DNA from: Actibacterium naphthalenivorans
Lineage (GTDB): Bacteria; Pseudomonadota; Alphaproteobacteria; Rhodobacterales; Rhodobacteraceae
DNA length: 64,000 nucleotides
Assembly: GCF_014196965.1 (NCBI RefSeq)
Contig: NZ_JACIEQ010000001.1
Coordinates: forward strand, 992,001-1,056,000
Direction: 5' to 3'
A program made the translations under genes and the position numbers. A model generated the notes under the pieces. It searched no databases. It was not told the DNA's origin and saw only the letters and a list, made by a program, of their open reading frames with translations. This document shows, in pieces, positions 33,888-42,516 of the stretch. Positions within the stretch are counted from its first letter, which is position 1; every line of letters begins with the position of its first letter.

Positions 33888-36800
33888 ATGAGCGCCCCGG
33901 AAAACCCGCCGCCCACCTCAGCTGCCATCAGCAGCAATATCCCAATCTGCGCCATTGGAGCCTCGGCCGGAGGCGTCAAAGCTCTTCGACACCTTTTCAG
34001 CCAATTGCCCGAGGATCTCGGGCTGGCCTACGTCATTATCGTCCATCTGTCCCCGGAGCATCCGAGCGTTCTTGCCCAGATCATTGGCGGGTGCACGGGA
34101 ATGCCGGTGCACCAGGTCAACGACACGCCAGAACTCTGCGCAAACCACGTCTACGTCATCGCCCCGGACGAGGAACTGGTGATCGAAGGTGACAACGTTC
34201 ATGCCCGCGATTTCACGGAACCGCGCGGCCGGCGTGCGCCGGTCGACGTGTTCTTCCGGTCTGTCGCCTCGGCCCGTGGCGACGGCATGGCGGTGATCCT
34301 GAGCGGCGCAGGCGATGACGGATCCTCCGGCGTCCGGGCCATACAGGAGGCCGGCGGCGTCGTCTTCGCGCAGGAACCGTCGGAGGCCGAATTCAGCGCG
34401 ATGCCGCAGAACGCGATCGCGACAGGAGTTGTCAGTTTCATCGCGCCCCTCAGCACCCTCGCCGAGCGGATCTCGGAGGTTGCCAGAAGCAAAGAAGCGG
34501 TGCGATCCTTGGACCAGGACAGCGCATCCAACGACCTGCGCAGGATCGTTGCCTTCCTTCGTGCCCGGACCGGGCATGACTTCTCAAGTTACAAGCGGGC
34601 CACCGTGATGCGGCGCGTCCTGCGCCGGATGCAGGTGTGCCGGATCACCGATCTCAGGGAATACGGCGAATACGTGAGGACCGCACCCGAAGAGGCGCAG
34701 GAGCTTTTCGGCGACCTGCTGATCTCGGTCACGCAGTTCTTCCGGGATGAGGACCATTTCAAGTGCTTGACGACGAAGGTACTTTCCCCGCTGGTCGAGG
34801 ACGCCGGCAGCCTGCAGCAGGATGTGCGCGTCTGGTCAGTGGGCTGCGCGACAGGGGAAGAAGCCTACAGCCTCGCGATCATCCTGCTGGAGGAGGCCGA
34901 AAAGCTCAAGGTCTGCCCGCAGATCCAGATCTTCGCCAGCGACCTCGATGAAGGTGCCCTAGGGACCGCGCGCGAAGGCCGGTATCCCAAGTCGATCGCG
35001 GCTGACGTCTCGGAGGAGCGGCTGAGCCGGTTCTTCGTGGACGAGCGCACGCACTACCGGGTGCGCAAGGAGGTGCGGGGCATCGTGCTGTTCGCCTCTC
35101 ACAGCGTCCTGAAGGATCCGCCGTTCATGCGGCTGGACCTTATCGTCTGCCGTAACCTGCTGATTTACCTGGAACGCGCCCTGCAGGAACAGCTGCTGAA
35201 CCTGTTCCACTACGGGCTGAAATCGAATGGATGCCTGTTCCTGGGATCGGCTGAATCGGCGGATCCGGCGACGAGATTCTTTGCCATCATCGACCGGGAA
35301 GCGCGCATCTTCCGGGCGAAAGCCACGGGACGGCGGCAGATGCCCGCGCTGCCGCACGTATCCACCGAAGACGTATACCGGCCAGGCGGACGCCCGGTGG
35401 ACGCCGCGCAGTCGCGGCAGCCGGTCCCGGCGGAAACACATGCCCGCGCGCTCGAAACAAACGCACCGCCAAGCGTGCTGGTCGACGAAAGCGGTCAGAT
35501 CCTGCACTTGTCGCCCAATGTCGGACGGTTCATCCTGCACCCTGCCGGCTCTTTCTCGAGCAAGCTTTCAGATGTCGTGCGCCCCGAACTGCGGCTTGAC
35601 CTCAAGGTCGGACTGGACCGGGCGTTCCTGGGCAAGTCGGGCCTTTTGACACATCCTGTTCCCATAGACATCGACGGAGACCGCCGGCGCGTCGCGATGC
35701 AGATCTCGCGTGTGCCGTCGACGGATTCCCGTCCCGCCCGCGGACTCGTCCTGTTCCTGGACGCGGGCCCCGCGCTTTCGGACGACACCACCGCGGAAGA
35801 GAGGTTGGCCTCGGACAGCGACGACATGCGAGGCCTGATAAGTGAGCTGGAGGCGGCGCAGGAGGCCCTGGTCGTCAGCCGGGCCGAACATGAAACGGCG
35901 ATCGAGGATTTGCGGGCGGCGAACGAGGAACTGCAATCCATCAACGAGGAATATCGCTCCACGTCGGAAGAACTGGAGACGTCGAAGGAAGAGCTTCAGT
36001 CGATGAACGAGGAGCTTCAGACGGTGAATGCCGAGCTGAAGAGCAAGCTCGATAACATCTCGACCGCGCACAGCGACCTGCGCAACCTCACCATGGCGAC
36101 CGAGATCGGCACGCTGTTTCTCGACTCCAAGCTCCGGATCCGGATGTTCACCCCGCCGACGGCAGATCTTTTCAACATCACCGACATGGACGTCGGACGG
36201 AACATCACCGACTTCACGCACCGCCTGCGCCATGACGGAATCGAGGACGAGGCGCGGCGCGTGCTGCGCGACCTGACCATGGTCGAGGCCGAAGTGCAGA
36301 GCCAGGACGGCCGGTGGTTCATGATGCGGCTCAGGCCCTACCGGACGGTGGAGGACCGGATCGAGGGCGTCGTCCTCAGTTTCATCGACGTGACGTCACG
36401 GCGGGAAACCGAACGGCGGCTTCAGTCGAGTCAGCAGGAGTACCAGGATCTCTTCAACTCGATTGACGAGGCGTTCAGCGTTCTCGAAGTTCTCTTCGAC
36501 GGGACGGACACCGTCACGGACTGCCGGTTCCTCGAGGTCAACGAGGCCTTTCACCGGCAGACCGGGCTGGATGCGCCGGTCGGCAAGACGGCGAGAGAGA
36601 TCGTTCCCGATCTGGAGCAGGACTGGTACGAAACTCTCGGCCGCATCTCGATGACTCGCGAAGCGGAGCGTTTTGAAGCCCCGGCGCGGGCGCTTGGCCG
36701 GTACTTCGAGGCTTATATCTTCCCCGTCGGTACGGTTAACGAACGGAAACTGGGTATCCTGTTCCGCGATATCAGCGACCGGAAGCGCGCGGAAACCCAT

Positions 36801-37385
36801 CAGGAAATGCTGAAACACGAGCTCAGCCACCGGGTGAAAAACACGCTGGCCGTGGTTCAGGCCCTTGCCCGGCAACCCTCCACCGAGGGACGAACGGTCG
36901 AGGATTACAGGGATCAGCTTGTCGGCCGGATCCGCGCCCTGGCCCATGCCCACGATCAGTTGCTCGAGACGGACTGGAAGGTCGCGGACCTGGGCAGGCT
37001 GGCAGAGGCGACGCTTTCGGTCTACGGGCGCCCGGGCGACGGCCGGCTGGATCTTGACGGGCCATCAGTCGCGCTGTCGCCCCGACAGGCCTTGTCCCTG
37101 GCGCTGGTTCTGCACGAACTCGGCACCAACGCCGCCAAGTACGGCGCCCTTTCAAACGAAGAAGGCAGGCTGCAAGTCACCTGGAAAATCGGCGGAGCGG
37201 ACAACGACAGGCGGGCGTTCCTGATCTGGCGGGAAAGGGACGGCCCCAGGGTGGCGGCGAGCGCGTCGTCGGGATTCGGAATGAAGCTGATCGAACAGGC
37301 GGGAAGCTACGAACTTGACGGCACGGTGGAACATAACCTTGCGCCGGACGGTTTGACCATGAGACTAGAATTTCCATTGGCATGA
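33888..37385 (+). CDS. CheB-CheR-PAS-HWE histidine kinase fusion
   Basis: A 1165-residue soluble signalling protein. Domains in order: CheB methylesterase (about 15-195; IGASAGG with the Ser near 26); CheR methyltransferase (about 205-460; GCATGEEAYS near 319 and CRNLLIYL near 421); coiled coil (about 655-730, repeated EELQSxNEE); PAS (about 735-840); second PAS (about 850-965); HWE/HisKA2 kinase with the phospho-acceptor His in HELSHRVKNTL (about 980), HELGTNAAKYGAL (about 1077) and the W-x-E in IWRERDGP. HWE/HisKA2 kinases feed the general stress response in Alphaproteobacteria. The start at 33888 follows GGAG; the frame is open from 33690. Confidence 0.88.
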   Translation: MSAPENPPPTSAAISSNIPICAIGASAGGVKALRHLFSQLPEDLGLAYVIIVHLSPEHPSVLAQIIGGCTGMPVHQVNDTPELCANHVYVIAPDEELVIEGDNVHARDFTEPRGRRAPVDVFFRSVASARGDGMAVILSGAGDDGSSGVRAIQEAGGVVFAQEPSEAEFSAMPQNAIATGVVSFIAPLSTLAERISEVARSKEAVRSLDQDSASNDLRRIVAFLRARTGHDFSSYKRATVMRRVLRRMQVCRITDLREYGEYVRTAPEEAQELFGDLLISVTQFFRDEDHFKCLTTKVLSPLVEDAGSLQQDVRVWSVGCATGEEAYSLAIILLEEAEKLKVCPQIQIFASDLDEGALGTAREGRYPKSIAADVSEERLSRFFVDERTHYRVRKEVRGIVLFASHSVLKDPPFMRLDLIVCRNLLIYLERALQEQLLNLFHYGLKSNGCLFLGSAESADPATRFFAIIDREARIFRAKATGRRQMPALPHVSTEDVYRPGGRPVDAAQSRQPVPAETHARALETNAPPSVLVDESGQILHLSPNVGRFILHPAGSFSSKLSDVVRPELRLDLKVGLDRAFLGKSGLLTHPVPIDIDGDRRRVAMQISRVPSTDSRPARGLVLFLDAGPALSDDTTAEERLASDSDDMRGLISELEAAQEALVVSRAEHETAIEDLRAANEELQSINEEYRSTSEELETSKEELQSMNEELQTVNAELKSKLDNISTAHSDLRNLTMATEIGTLFLDSKLRIRMFTPPTADLFNITDMDVGRNITDFTHRLRHDGIEDEARRVLRDLTMVEAEVQSQDGRWFMMRLRPYRTVEDRIEGVVLSFIDVTSRRETERRLQSSQQEYQDLFNSIDEAFSVLEVLFDGTDTVTDCRFLEVNEAFHRQTGLDAPVGKTAREIVPDLEQDWYETLGRISMTREAERFEAPARALGRYFEAYIFPVGTVNERKLGILFRDISDRKRAETHQEMLKHELSHRVKNTLAVVQALARQPSTEGRTVEDYRDQLVGRIRALAHAHDQLLETDWKVADLGRLAEATLSVYGRPGDGRLDLDGPSVALSPRQALSLALVLHELGTNAAKYGALSNEEGRLQVTWKIGGADNDRRAFLIWRERDGPRVAASASSGFGMKLIEQAGSYELDGTVEHNLAPDGLTMRLEFPLA

Positions 37386-37400
37386 AAGGAAGATGCCGCA

Positions 37401-37772
37401 GTGCCGATCACTCCTGACGCACTCAGAGGGCGTCGAATTCTGATCGTGGAGGATGAGATCCTCCTTGCCATCGACCTGCAGAACCTGCTCGAGGAAAAGG
37501 GTCTAGAGGTGGTCGGTATCGTTCCGAGCGTCCAGAAAGCCCTCCAGGCGGTCGCGGATCTCAGGCCTGATGTTGCCACGCTGGATCTCAACCTGCGCGG
37601 GCAGTCCTCACAACCCGTGGCGGATGCCCTTCACCAGAGCGGCATCCCTTTCGTCGTGACAAGCGGATACACGACCATGATGTGCGATTTCAGCTATCAG
37701 AACGTGCCATTCGTCAAGAAACCGATCGACGAAAACGAGCTGATGGAGGCGCTGCGCTCGATGCTGGCTTGA
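37401..37772 (+). CDS. Single-domain response regulator
   Basis: A 123-residue stand-alone receiver. It has the acidic pair in LIVEDE, the phospho-acceptor Asp62 in TLDLNLRG, Thr/Ser in VVTSGY and Lys in VKKPID. The start is GTG at 37401, 15 bp after the kinase stop, with GGAAG upstream. It is in one operon with the HWE kinase and so probably its direct phospho-acceptor. Single-domain regulators of this kind act upstream of PhyR in general-stress pathways of some Alphaproteobacteria. Confidence 0.88.
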   Translation: MPITPDALRGRRILIVEDEILLAIDLQNLLEEKGLEVVGIVPSVQKALQAVADLRPDVATLDLNLRGQSSQPVADALHQSGIPFVVTSGYTTMMCDFSYQNVPFVKKPIDENELMEALRSMLA

Positions 37773-38015
37773 TCGCTCCACCGACCACCACAGGCTGTAC
37801 ATCAGCCGCCTGTTTCGGAATATTCTGCCTCTGCGGTACTTGTGGTCTTGAAGCGACGTTTTTCCCGAGTCCCGATTTTTCGGGATGGTCGGTTCCAGTC
37901 GCGTCGCGGGCCGAGGAGCACCAATGCTGGCGTCTGGCATCATGACCGGATGGGCGGCACTTGCCGCCTTGTTCGCCATGACCGTTGCACCGACGCCTTC
38001 GCCTAGCAACTGTGT

Positions 38016-38978
38016 CTACGGGACGGGTTGGGACCGCCATGGGGTTCCGGCTTTGAGGATGGCGTTTGCGATGGTGACGAGCCTGCGGGCGATGGCGATG
38101 ATGACAAGTTTGTGTGGTTTGCCACGTGTCTTGAGGCGCTGTGCGACTGGCTTCAGAACCGGGTTGTGACAGGCGGCAGCGAGTGCGGCCTGGAACAGCA
38201 CATGGCGCAGCGCCCGCCGTCCTCCGGCGATCGTGCGCTTGCCGCGCATCGTTCCGCTGTCGTGAGGCACTGGCGCGAGGCCGGTCATGGCGGCGGCCTC
38301 GCCGGCGGTCATCCGGCCGAGCTCCGGCATTTCCGCAATCAACATGGCCGCAGAGACCGGACCGATGCCGGGGATGGATCGCAGGAGCCTTGCCTTAGCA
38401 GCAGAAGTCTCCTCCTGCGCGATGGCGCATTCGATCCGGCGTTCAAGGTCACCAACCTGGGTATCCAGCATGGCCTTGAGATCCTCGTCCATGCCCTCGA
38501 CCCCGGCGGGGACGTCTTGCTTTTTGCGCGCGGCGATCTGCGCCAACAGCCGCTTGCGCATGTCGACGATCTGGGCCCTCCGTGTCGTCAAGGCTCTGAG
38601 AATACGCAGGTTCTCGCTCGGCAGCATTCGCCCTGCTTCTGGTCGGGACAGCATGAACCGGGCGATGAGTTCGGCATCGATCCGGTCTGTCTTCGCCCTT
38701 GTCCCCCGGGAAAGGGCAAAGGCCTTGATCTGTGCCGGGGGCAGTTGCGTTGCCTCGATCCCTTCCGCGACGAGCCTGGCCCAGAGTACCCATTCCTGAC
38801 CCCCTGTCGCCTCGAAGCCGGTCTTGACCGCACCGGGCATCTCCCGGATCGCCGCGATCAGCTGGTCGTGACCCTCGACCGAGTTCGCCAACCGGAACCT
38901 TTGCTCGCCGGGAACGCAAAACCCGTCCAGCCAGTCGCGGGACACATCTATCCCGACCACAGTCGTTGCTGCTATCAT
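38016..38978 (-). mobile_element. IS110-family transposase (DEDD recombinase)
   Basis: A 320-residue transposase that appears intact. The RuvC-like DEDD site is complete: Asp11 in GIDVSRD, Glu56 in FEATGG, and Asp98 and Asp101 in KTDRIDAEL. The C-terminal domain has SIPGIGPVSAAML and the predicted nucleophile Ser241 in PHDSGTMRGKR. The start at 38978 follows GGAAGAGAGAG. IS110-group elements have no terminal inverted repeats and use a bridge RNA from the non-coding end; the structured 190 bp upstream fits that role. It lies between the kinase operon and tRNA-Arg. Confidence 0.93.
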
Positions 38979-39170
38979 GTCACTCTCTCTTCCTTATGCT
39001 TCGCGGTCCCGCACAGCGGGCCGCCGTCAACTGTTCGAGACGGTGAGGAGAGGCGGGATCAGCCTGCTAGAAAACGTGGTCAGGCCACAAGATGTTCAGC
39101 GCTGAATCCCACCCCGTCGCCGGTCCTGGCCGGGATCGGTGACGGGGCATTTATAGCAGGGCCGAGACAC
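38979..39170 (-). ncRNA. Candidate bridge RNA region of the IS110 element
   Basis: This non-coding segment directly upstream of the transposase has several hairpins. CCCCGTCGCCG/CGGTGACGGGG (39112-39147) is an 11-bp stem with one wobble pair. TTCAGCGCTGAA (39095-39106) is a perfect palindrome, and GTGG/CCAC and CCCGC/GCGGG stems lie nearby. IS110-group elements such as IS621 encode their bridge RNA in this position. The limits and the element end are not determined. Confidence 0.4.
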
Positions 39171-39179
39171 ATAAGGTGT

Positions 39180-39490
39180 TCAGTCCCGGCCTCGATCCGC
39201 TCGACCAGGGCCATCGCATCATAGCCGCGGTCGGCCACGACATGGGCCGTGCGCGTGAAACTGTCAATCAGCTCAGGCGCGGCGGCTTTGTCACTGGCCT
39301 GGCCGGGGCGGAGTGTCAGCCGGATCGGCAGGCCCACCTCATCCACGACCGCGTTGATCTTGGTACTCAGTCCGCCACGAGAGCGACCGATGGCGTGATC
39401 CGCGCCGCCTTTTTTCTGCCGGCTGCGTGTTGGTGGGCCCGGATGATGGAGGAGGCGATGAAGGCCATGGTTTCCGGCGACTTCGCCGCC
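39180..39490 (-). mobile_element. IS5-family (IS427 group) transposase fragment
   Basis: Two overlapping frames match an IS5-type transposase. SSIIRAHQHAAG lies in one frame, then DHAIGRSRGGLSTKINAVVDE and VVADRGYDA in another (split here as DHAIGRSRGG and LSTKINAVVDEVG). They meet at AAAAAAGG near 39410, the slippery sequence used for programmed frameshifting in this group. The N terminus is missing beyond about 39490, and the C terminus is lost after RIEAG at about 39185, where the IS110-associated sequence begins. It is a dead remnant. Confidence 0.8.
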
Positions 39491-39541
39491 AAGGCAACTG
39501 ACATGAAAGTCAGCTTTGCCTGAAATCCCACACTGGTAAAT

Positions 39542-39618
39542 TGGCGCGCTGGGGAGGATTCGAACCCCCGACCCCTTGATTCGTAGTCAAGTACTCTATC
39601 CAACTGAGCTACCAGCGC
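39542..39618 (-). tRNA. tRNA-Arg(ACG)
   Basis: A 77-base gene including CCA. The acceptor stem GCGCTGG/CCAGCGC is perfect, and the anticodon arm CTTGA-CTACGAA-TCAAG gives anticodon ACG. The T arm has GGGTTCGAATCC. Its 3' end faces the insertion elements and the accessory island, a usual position for integration. Confidence 0.96.
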
Positions 39619-39672
39619 GTGGAGGCGTGATTTAGCGGCGCTCCGCGGGGTTTGCAAGAGCGAAATCAGAAA

Positions 39673-41079
39673 TCATTCCGCTGCCGCCTCATGTATCGCC
39701 ACACCCTTGGGCAGGTGGATCACAAACACCGTCCCTTCCCCGTCGGACCGTTCGAGGGCCAGCCGCCCGCCGTGCCCGCGGATCAGTTCGGCGGAAATCG
39801 CAAGGCCGAGCCCGGTGCCGCCCTTGCGCGTGCCGCCCTGGAACGGCTGAAACAGATGGTCCCGCGCCTTGGGCGGCAGGCCGGGGCCGGTGTCGGCGAC
39901 CTGGATCGTCCATTCATGCAGATCCTCGTCGGCACGGATGTTGATCTCGCCGGTGCGGCCGCTGGCCACGATGGCCTGCCGCGCGTTGCGGATCAGGTTG
40001 GACAAGACCCGGAACAACTGTTCGCCATCCGCCCGCAGCACCAGCCCCGCCGGCACATCCTCGCTGAAGCTGATGTCGTGGTCGCCGGCCGCCAGCCGCT
40101 CGCTGTCGACCACATCGTTGACGATGGCGGCCAGAAAGATGCGGTTCAGCGCCGGAGGCGGCTCTTCGGCCTTGCCGAAGGCCAGCGTCGTTTCGCACAG
40201 GTTCACGGCGCGCGAGATCGAGCCGACGATCTTGGGCGCGGCGCGCTTGACGGCCGGGTCCTGGCTGTTTTCCATCCTGTCCGCGAAAAGCTGGGCGGTG
40301 GTCAGGATATTCCGCAGATCGTGGCTGATCTTGGCCACCGCCCCGCCAAGCTGGGCCAACCGCTCTTTCTGGCGCAGGGCCGAGGTCAGCTGGTGCTCCA
40401 TCGATTGCAGGGCAATCTCGGCCTCGCGCAGTTCCGACACCTGCGAGCTGGGCTCGATGATCCGCCGGTTGTCCTCCGGCGCGCCGGCGTAGCTCTGGAT
40501 CGCGTCCACCAACCTGCGGATTGGCATCACCAGAATGCGGCGCACCGCGAAGAACAGCAGCGAGGCCGTGATCACCGAAATCACCGCCGAGAGGGCAAGA
40601 ATGCGCAACCCGTAGTCGATCATCGCCATGCGCAGCGGCCCCGAGGCCATGGTGACCTCGATCAGCAGCCCGGCATCCTGCACCGGCTGGCCGATCACGC
40701 GGATCACCCTGTCCTGCGGGTCCAGCAGGCGCAGCACAGCATCGCGCATCAGATCGAGCGAACTGTCGGCGCGCAGATCAAAGCTTTCCGCGATTTCGCC
40801 CGGCATGGGCGAAGACAGCACGAGTTGCCGCGCCTGGTCGCGGCGCAGCACCACGTTGAAGACCCCGGCGTTGCGCAAAAGCTCCTGCTCCAGCGCGTCG
40901 TCGATCATGTCTTCCCCCGCCAGCAGCGCCAGCGAGGCGATCTGCGCCCGTTCAAGATGCGACAAAAGGTAATCTTCGCGGAACCGGGCGATCGAGGGCA
41001 CAAAGATCAGCACTTCGGCCAGCATGACGAAAGCCACCGTCAGCATCAGGAACCGGCCGGAAAGTGATTTCAGGAACAT
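39673..41079 (-). CDS. Membrane sensor histidine kinase
   Basis: A 468-residue kinase. Transmembrane helices at about 11-30 and 158-178 flank a periplasmic sensor region, followed by a HAMP-like linker. The phospho-acceptor is His253 in AKISHDLRNIL, the N box is NLIRNARQA, the G boxes are DTGPGLP and GGTGLGLAIS. No response regulator is adjacent; the next gene upstream is a disulfide oxidoreductase 20 bp away, probably in the same transcript. The signal is unknown. Confidence 0.9.
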   Translation of the reverse strand: MFLKSLSGRFLMLTVAFVMLAEVLIFVPSIARFREDYLLSHLERAQIASLALLAGEDMIDDALEQELLRNAGVFNVVLRRDQARQLVLSSPMPGEIAESFDLRADSSLDLMRDAVLRLLDPQDRVIRVIGQPVQDAGLLIEVTMASGPLRMAMIDYGLRILALSAVISVITASLLFFAVRRILVMPIRRLVDAIQSYAGAPEDNRRIIEPSSQVSELREAEIALQSMEHQLTSALRQKERLAQLGGAVAKISHDLRNILTTAQLFADRMENSQDPAVKRAAPKIVGSISRAVNLCETTLAFGKAEEPPPALNRIFLAAIVNDVVDSERLAAGDHDISFSEDVPAGLVLRADGEQLFRVLSNLIRNARQAIVASGRTGEINIRADEDLHEWTIQVADTGPGLPPKARDHLFQPFQGGTRKGGTGLGLAISAELIRGHGGRLALERSDGEGTVFVIHLPKGVAIHEAAAE

Positions 41080-41099
41080 GCGCAGCCTCTGACGGCGGA

Positions 41100-42515
41100 T
41101 CAGGGCAGAACCTTCTGGACGAGGCCCACCGCCCGCTTGACCCAGGGATTATCAAACAACTTCGGAGAAAAATAGGCACCCGCGGCCCGCTTGTTAACCT
41201 CCCCCAGGGTCGGATAAGGGGCCACCATGTTGGTAACGGCACTCATTTTCAGCCCGTTGGCGATGGCCAGCGCCCAGATCCCGATCAGCTCGCCCGCCTC
41301 CGCCCCCACGATCGAGGCCCCCACCGGGCGCCCCTTCACCACCATCACCTTGATCAGGCCGGTGGTCTTGCCGGTGGCAATGGCACGGTCATTGCCGCTG
41401 TAATCGAACCGCACCACGCTGAGCTTCTCGCCATGCGCCGCGCGTGCCTCTGCCTCGGTCAGGCCGACCTGCGCCAGTTCCGGGTCGGTATAGGTCACGC
41501 GGGGAATGTGATCGGTGCGCGCCTTCGACGGCAGCCCCAGAAGGATCGACCGGATGACCACACCGGCGTGATACCCCGCCACATGGGTGAACTGCATCCC
41601 CCCCGCCACATCGCCGATCGCATAGATGCGCCGGTTGGTGCTGCGCAGATCCGGCCCGACCTTGACACCCGCCTTCGTCACCTCGACCCCCGCCGCCGCA
41701 AGGTTCAGCCGATCGGTATTGGCCTTGCGCCCCACCGCCATCAGCAGATGCGTGCCGGTGTAAACCGCGCCACCCCCGGTTTCGACGGATATGTTCCCCG
41801 CCCCGCCCGAAATCTTCGCGGCCTGCTGGCCCTCGACAATCTCCGCCCCCTCGGCCCGCAGCTGTTCCAGCACCACCGCCGCCAGTTCCGGGTCGTCCTT
41901 GCCCAGCGCCTTCGCGCCTTCGATCACCGTCACCGCGCAGCCCAGCCGCAGATGCGCCTGCGCCATCTCCATGCCGATGGGCCCGCCGCCGATGATGATC
42001 AGATGCTCCGGCTTCTCGCGCAGATCGAAAATGGTTTCATTGGTGAAACAGGGCACATCCTCGATGCCGGGGATCGGCGGCACGAAGGGCGACGAGCCCG
42101 TGGCGATCACGAAGCGTCGCGCCGAAATCAGCGTGTCCCCCGCCTGAAGCTCGCGGCCCGAGGTGAAAGCCCCGTAGGCGCGGATCACCGTCACCCCCAG
42201 CCCCTCGAACCGCTCTACACTGTCATGCGGGGCGATGGTGGCGATCACGCGGGCCACATGATCCTTCGCGGCGGCGTAATCCACCTGCGGCGCGGCTGCG
42301 GTGACGCCGAAGGCCACATCGCGCACCGCCTGCGCCCGCGCCCCCGCCGCCAGCAGCGCCTTGGACGGCACGCAGCCATAGTTCAGGCAATCGCCGCCCA
42401 TCTTGTGCCCCTCGACAAGCACCACCCGCGCGCCCATCTGCACCGCCCCCGCCGCCAGAGACAGCCCGGCGGACCCGGCACCGATGACGCATAGATCGGT
42501 TTCGATCCGTTCCAT
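41100..42515 (-). CDS. FAD-dependent pyridine nucleotide-disulfide oxidoreductase
   Basis: A 471-residue protein of the dihydrolipoyl dehydrogenase/mercuric reductase-like family. The FAD motif is GAGSAG (12-17). The redox disulfide is Cys43/Cys48 in GGDCLNYGCVPSK. The NAD motif is GGGPIGMEMAQ. The usual C-terminal HxxHPT motif of E3 enzymes is replaced by VAPYPTLGE, so it is unlikely to be a lipoamide dehydrogenase. It is followed by a sensor kinase and preceded one base away by a VTT-domain gene (42517), suggesting one operon. The substrate is unknown. Confidence 0.88.
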   Translation of the reverse strand: MERIETDLCVIGAGSAGLSLAAGAVQMGARVVLVEGHKMGGDCLNYGCVPSKALLAAGARAQAVRDVAFGVTAAAPQVDYAAAKDHVARVIATIAPHDSVERFEGLGVTVIRAYGAFTSGRELQAGDTLISARRFVIATGSSPFVPPIPGIEDVPCFTNETIFDLREKPEHLIIIGGGPIGMEMAQAHLRLGCAVTVIEGAKALGKDDPELAAVVLEQLRAEGAEIVEGQQAAKISGGAGNISVETGGGAVYTGTHLLMAVGRKANTDRLNLAAAGVEVTKAGVKVGPDLRSTNRRIYAIGDVAGGMQFTHVAGYHAGVVIRSILLGLPSKARTDHIPRVTYTDPELAQVGLTEAEARAAHGEKLSVVRFDYSGNDRAIATGKTTGLIKVMVVKGRPVGASIVGAEAGELIGIWALAIANGLKMSAVTNMVAPYPTLGEVNKRAAGAYFSPKLFDNPWVKRAVGLVQKVLP

Positions 42516-42516
42516 C

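Noticed and set aside
38028-39224. A 398-codon plus-strand open frame over the IS110 gene
   Set aside because: It is the complement of the transposase, whose catalytic residues are all in place on the minus strand.
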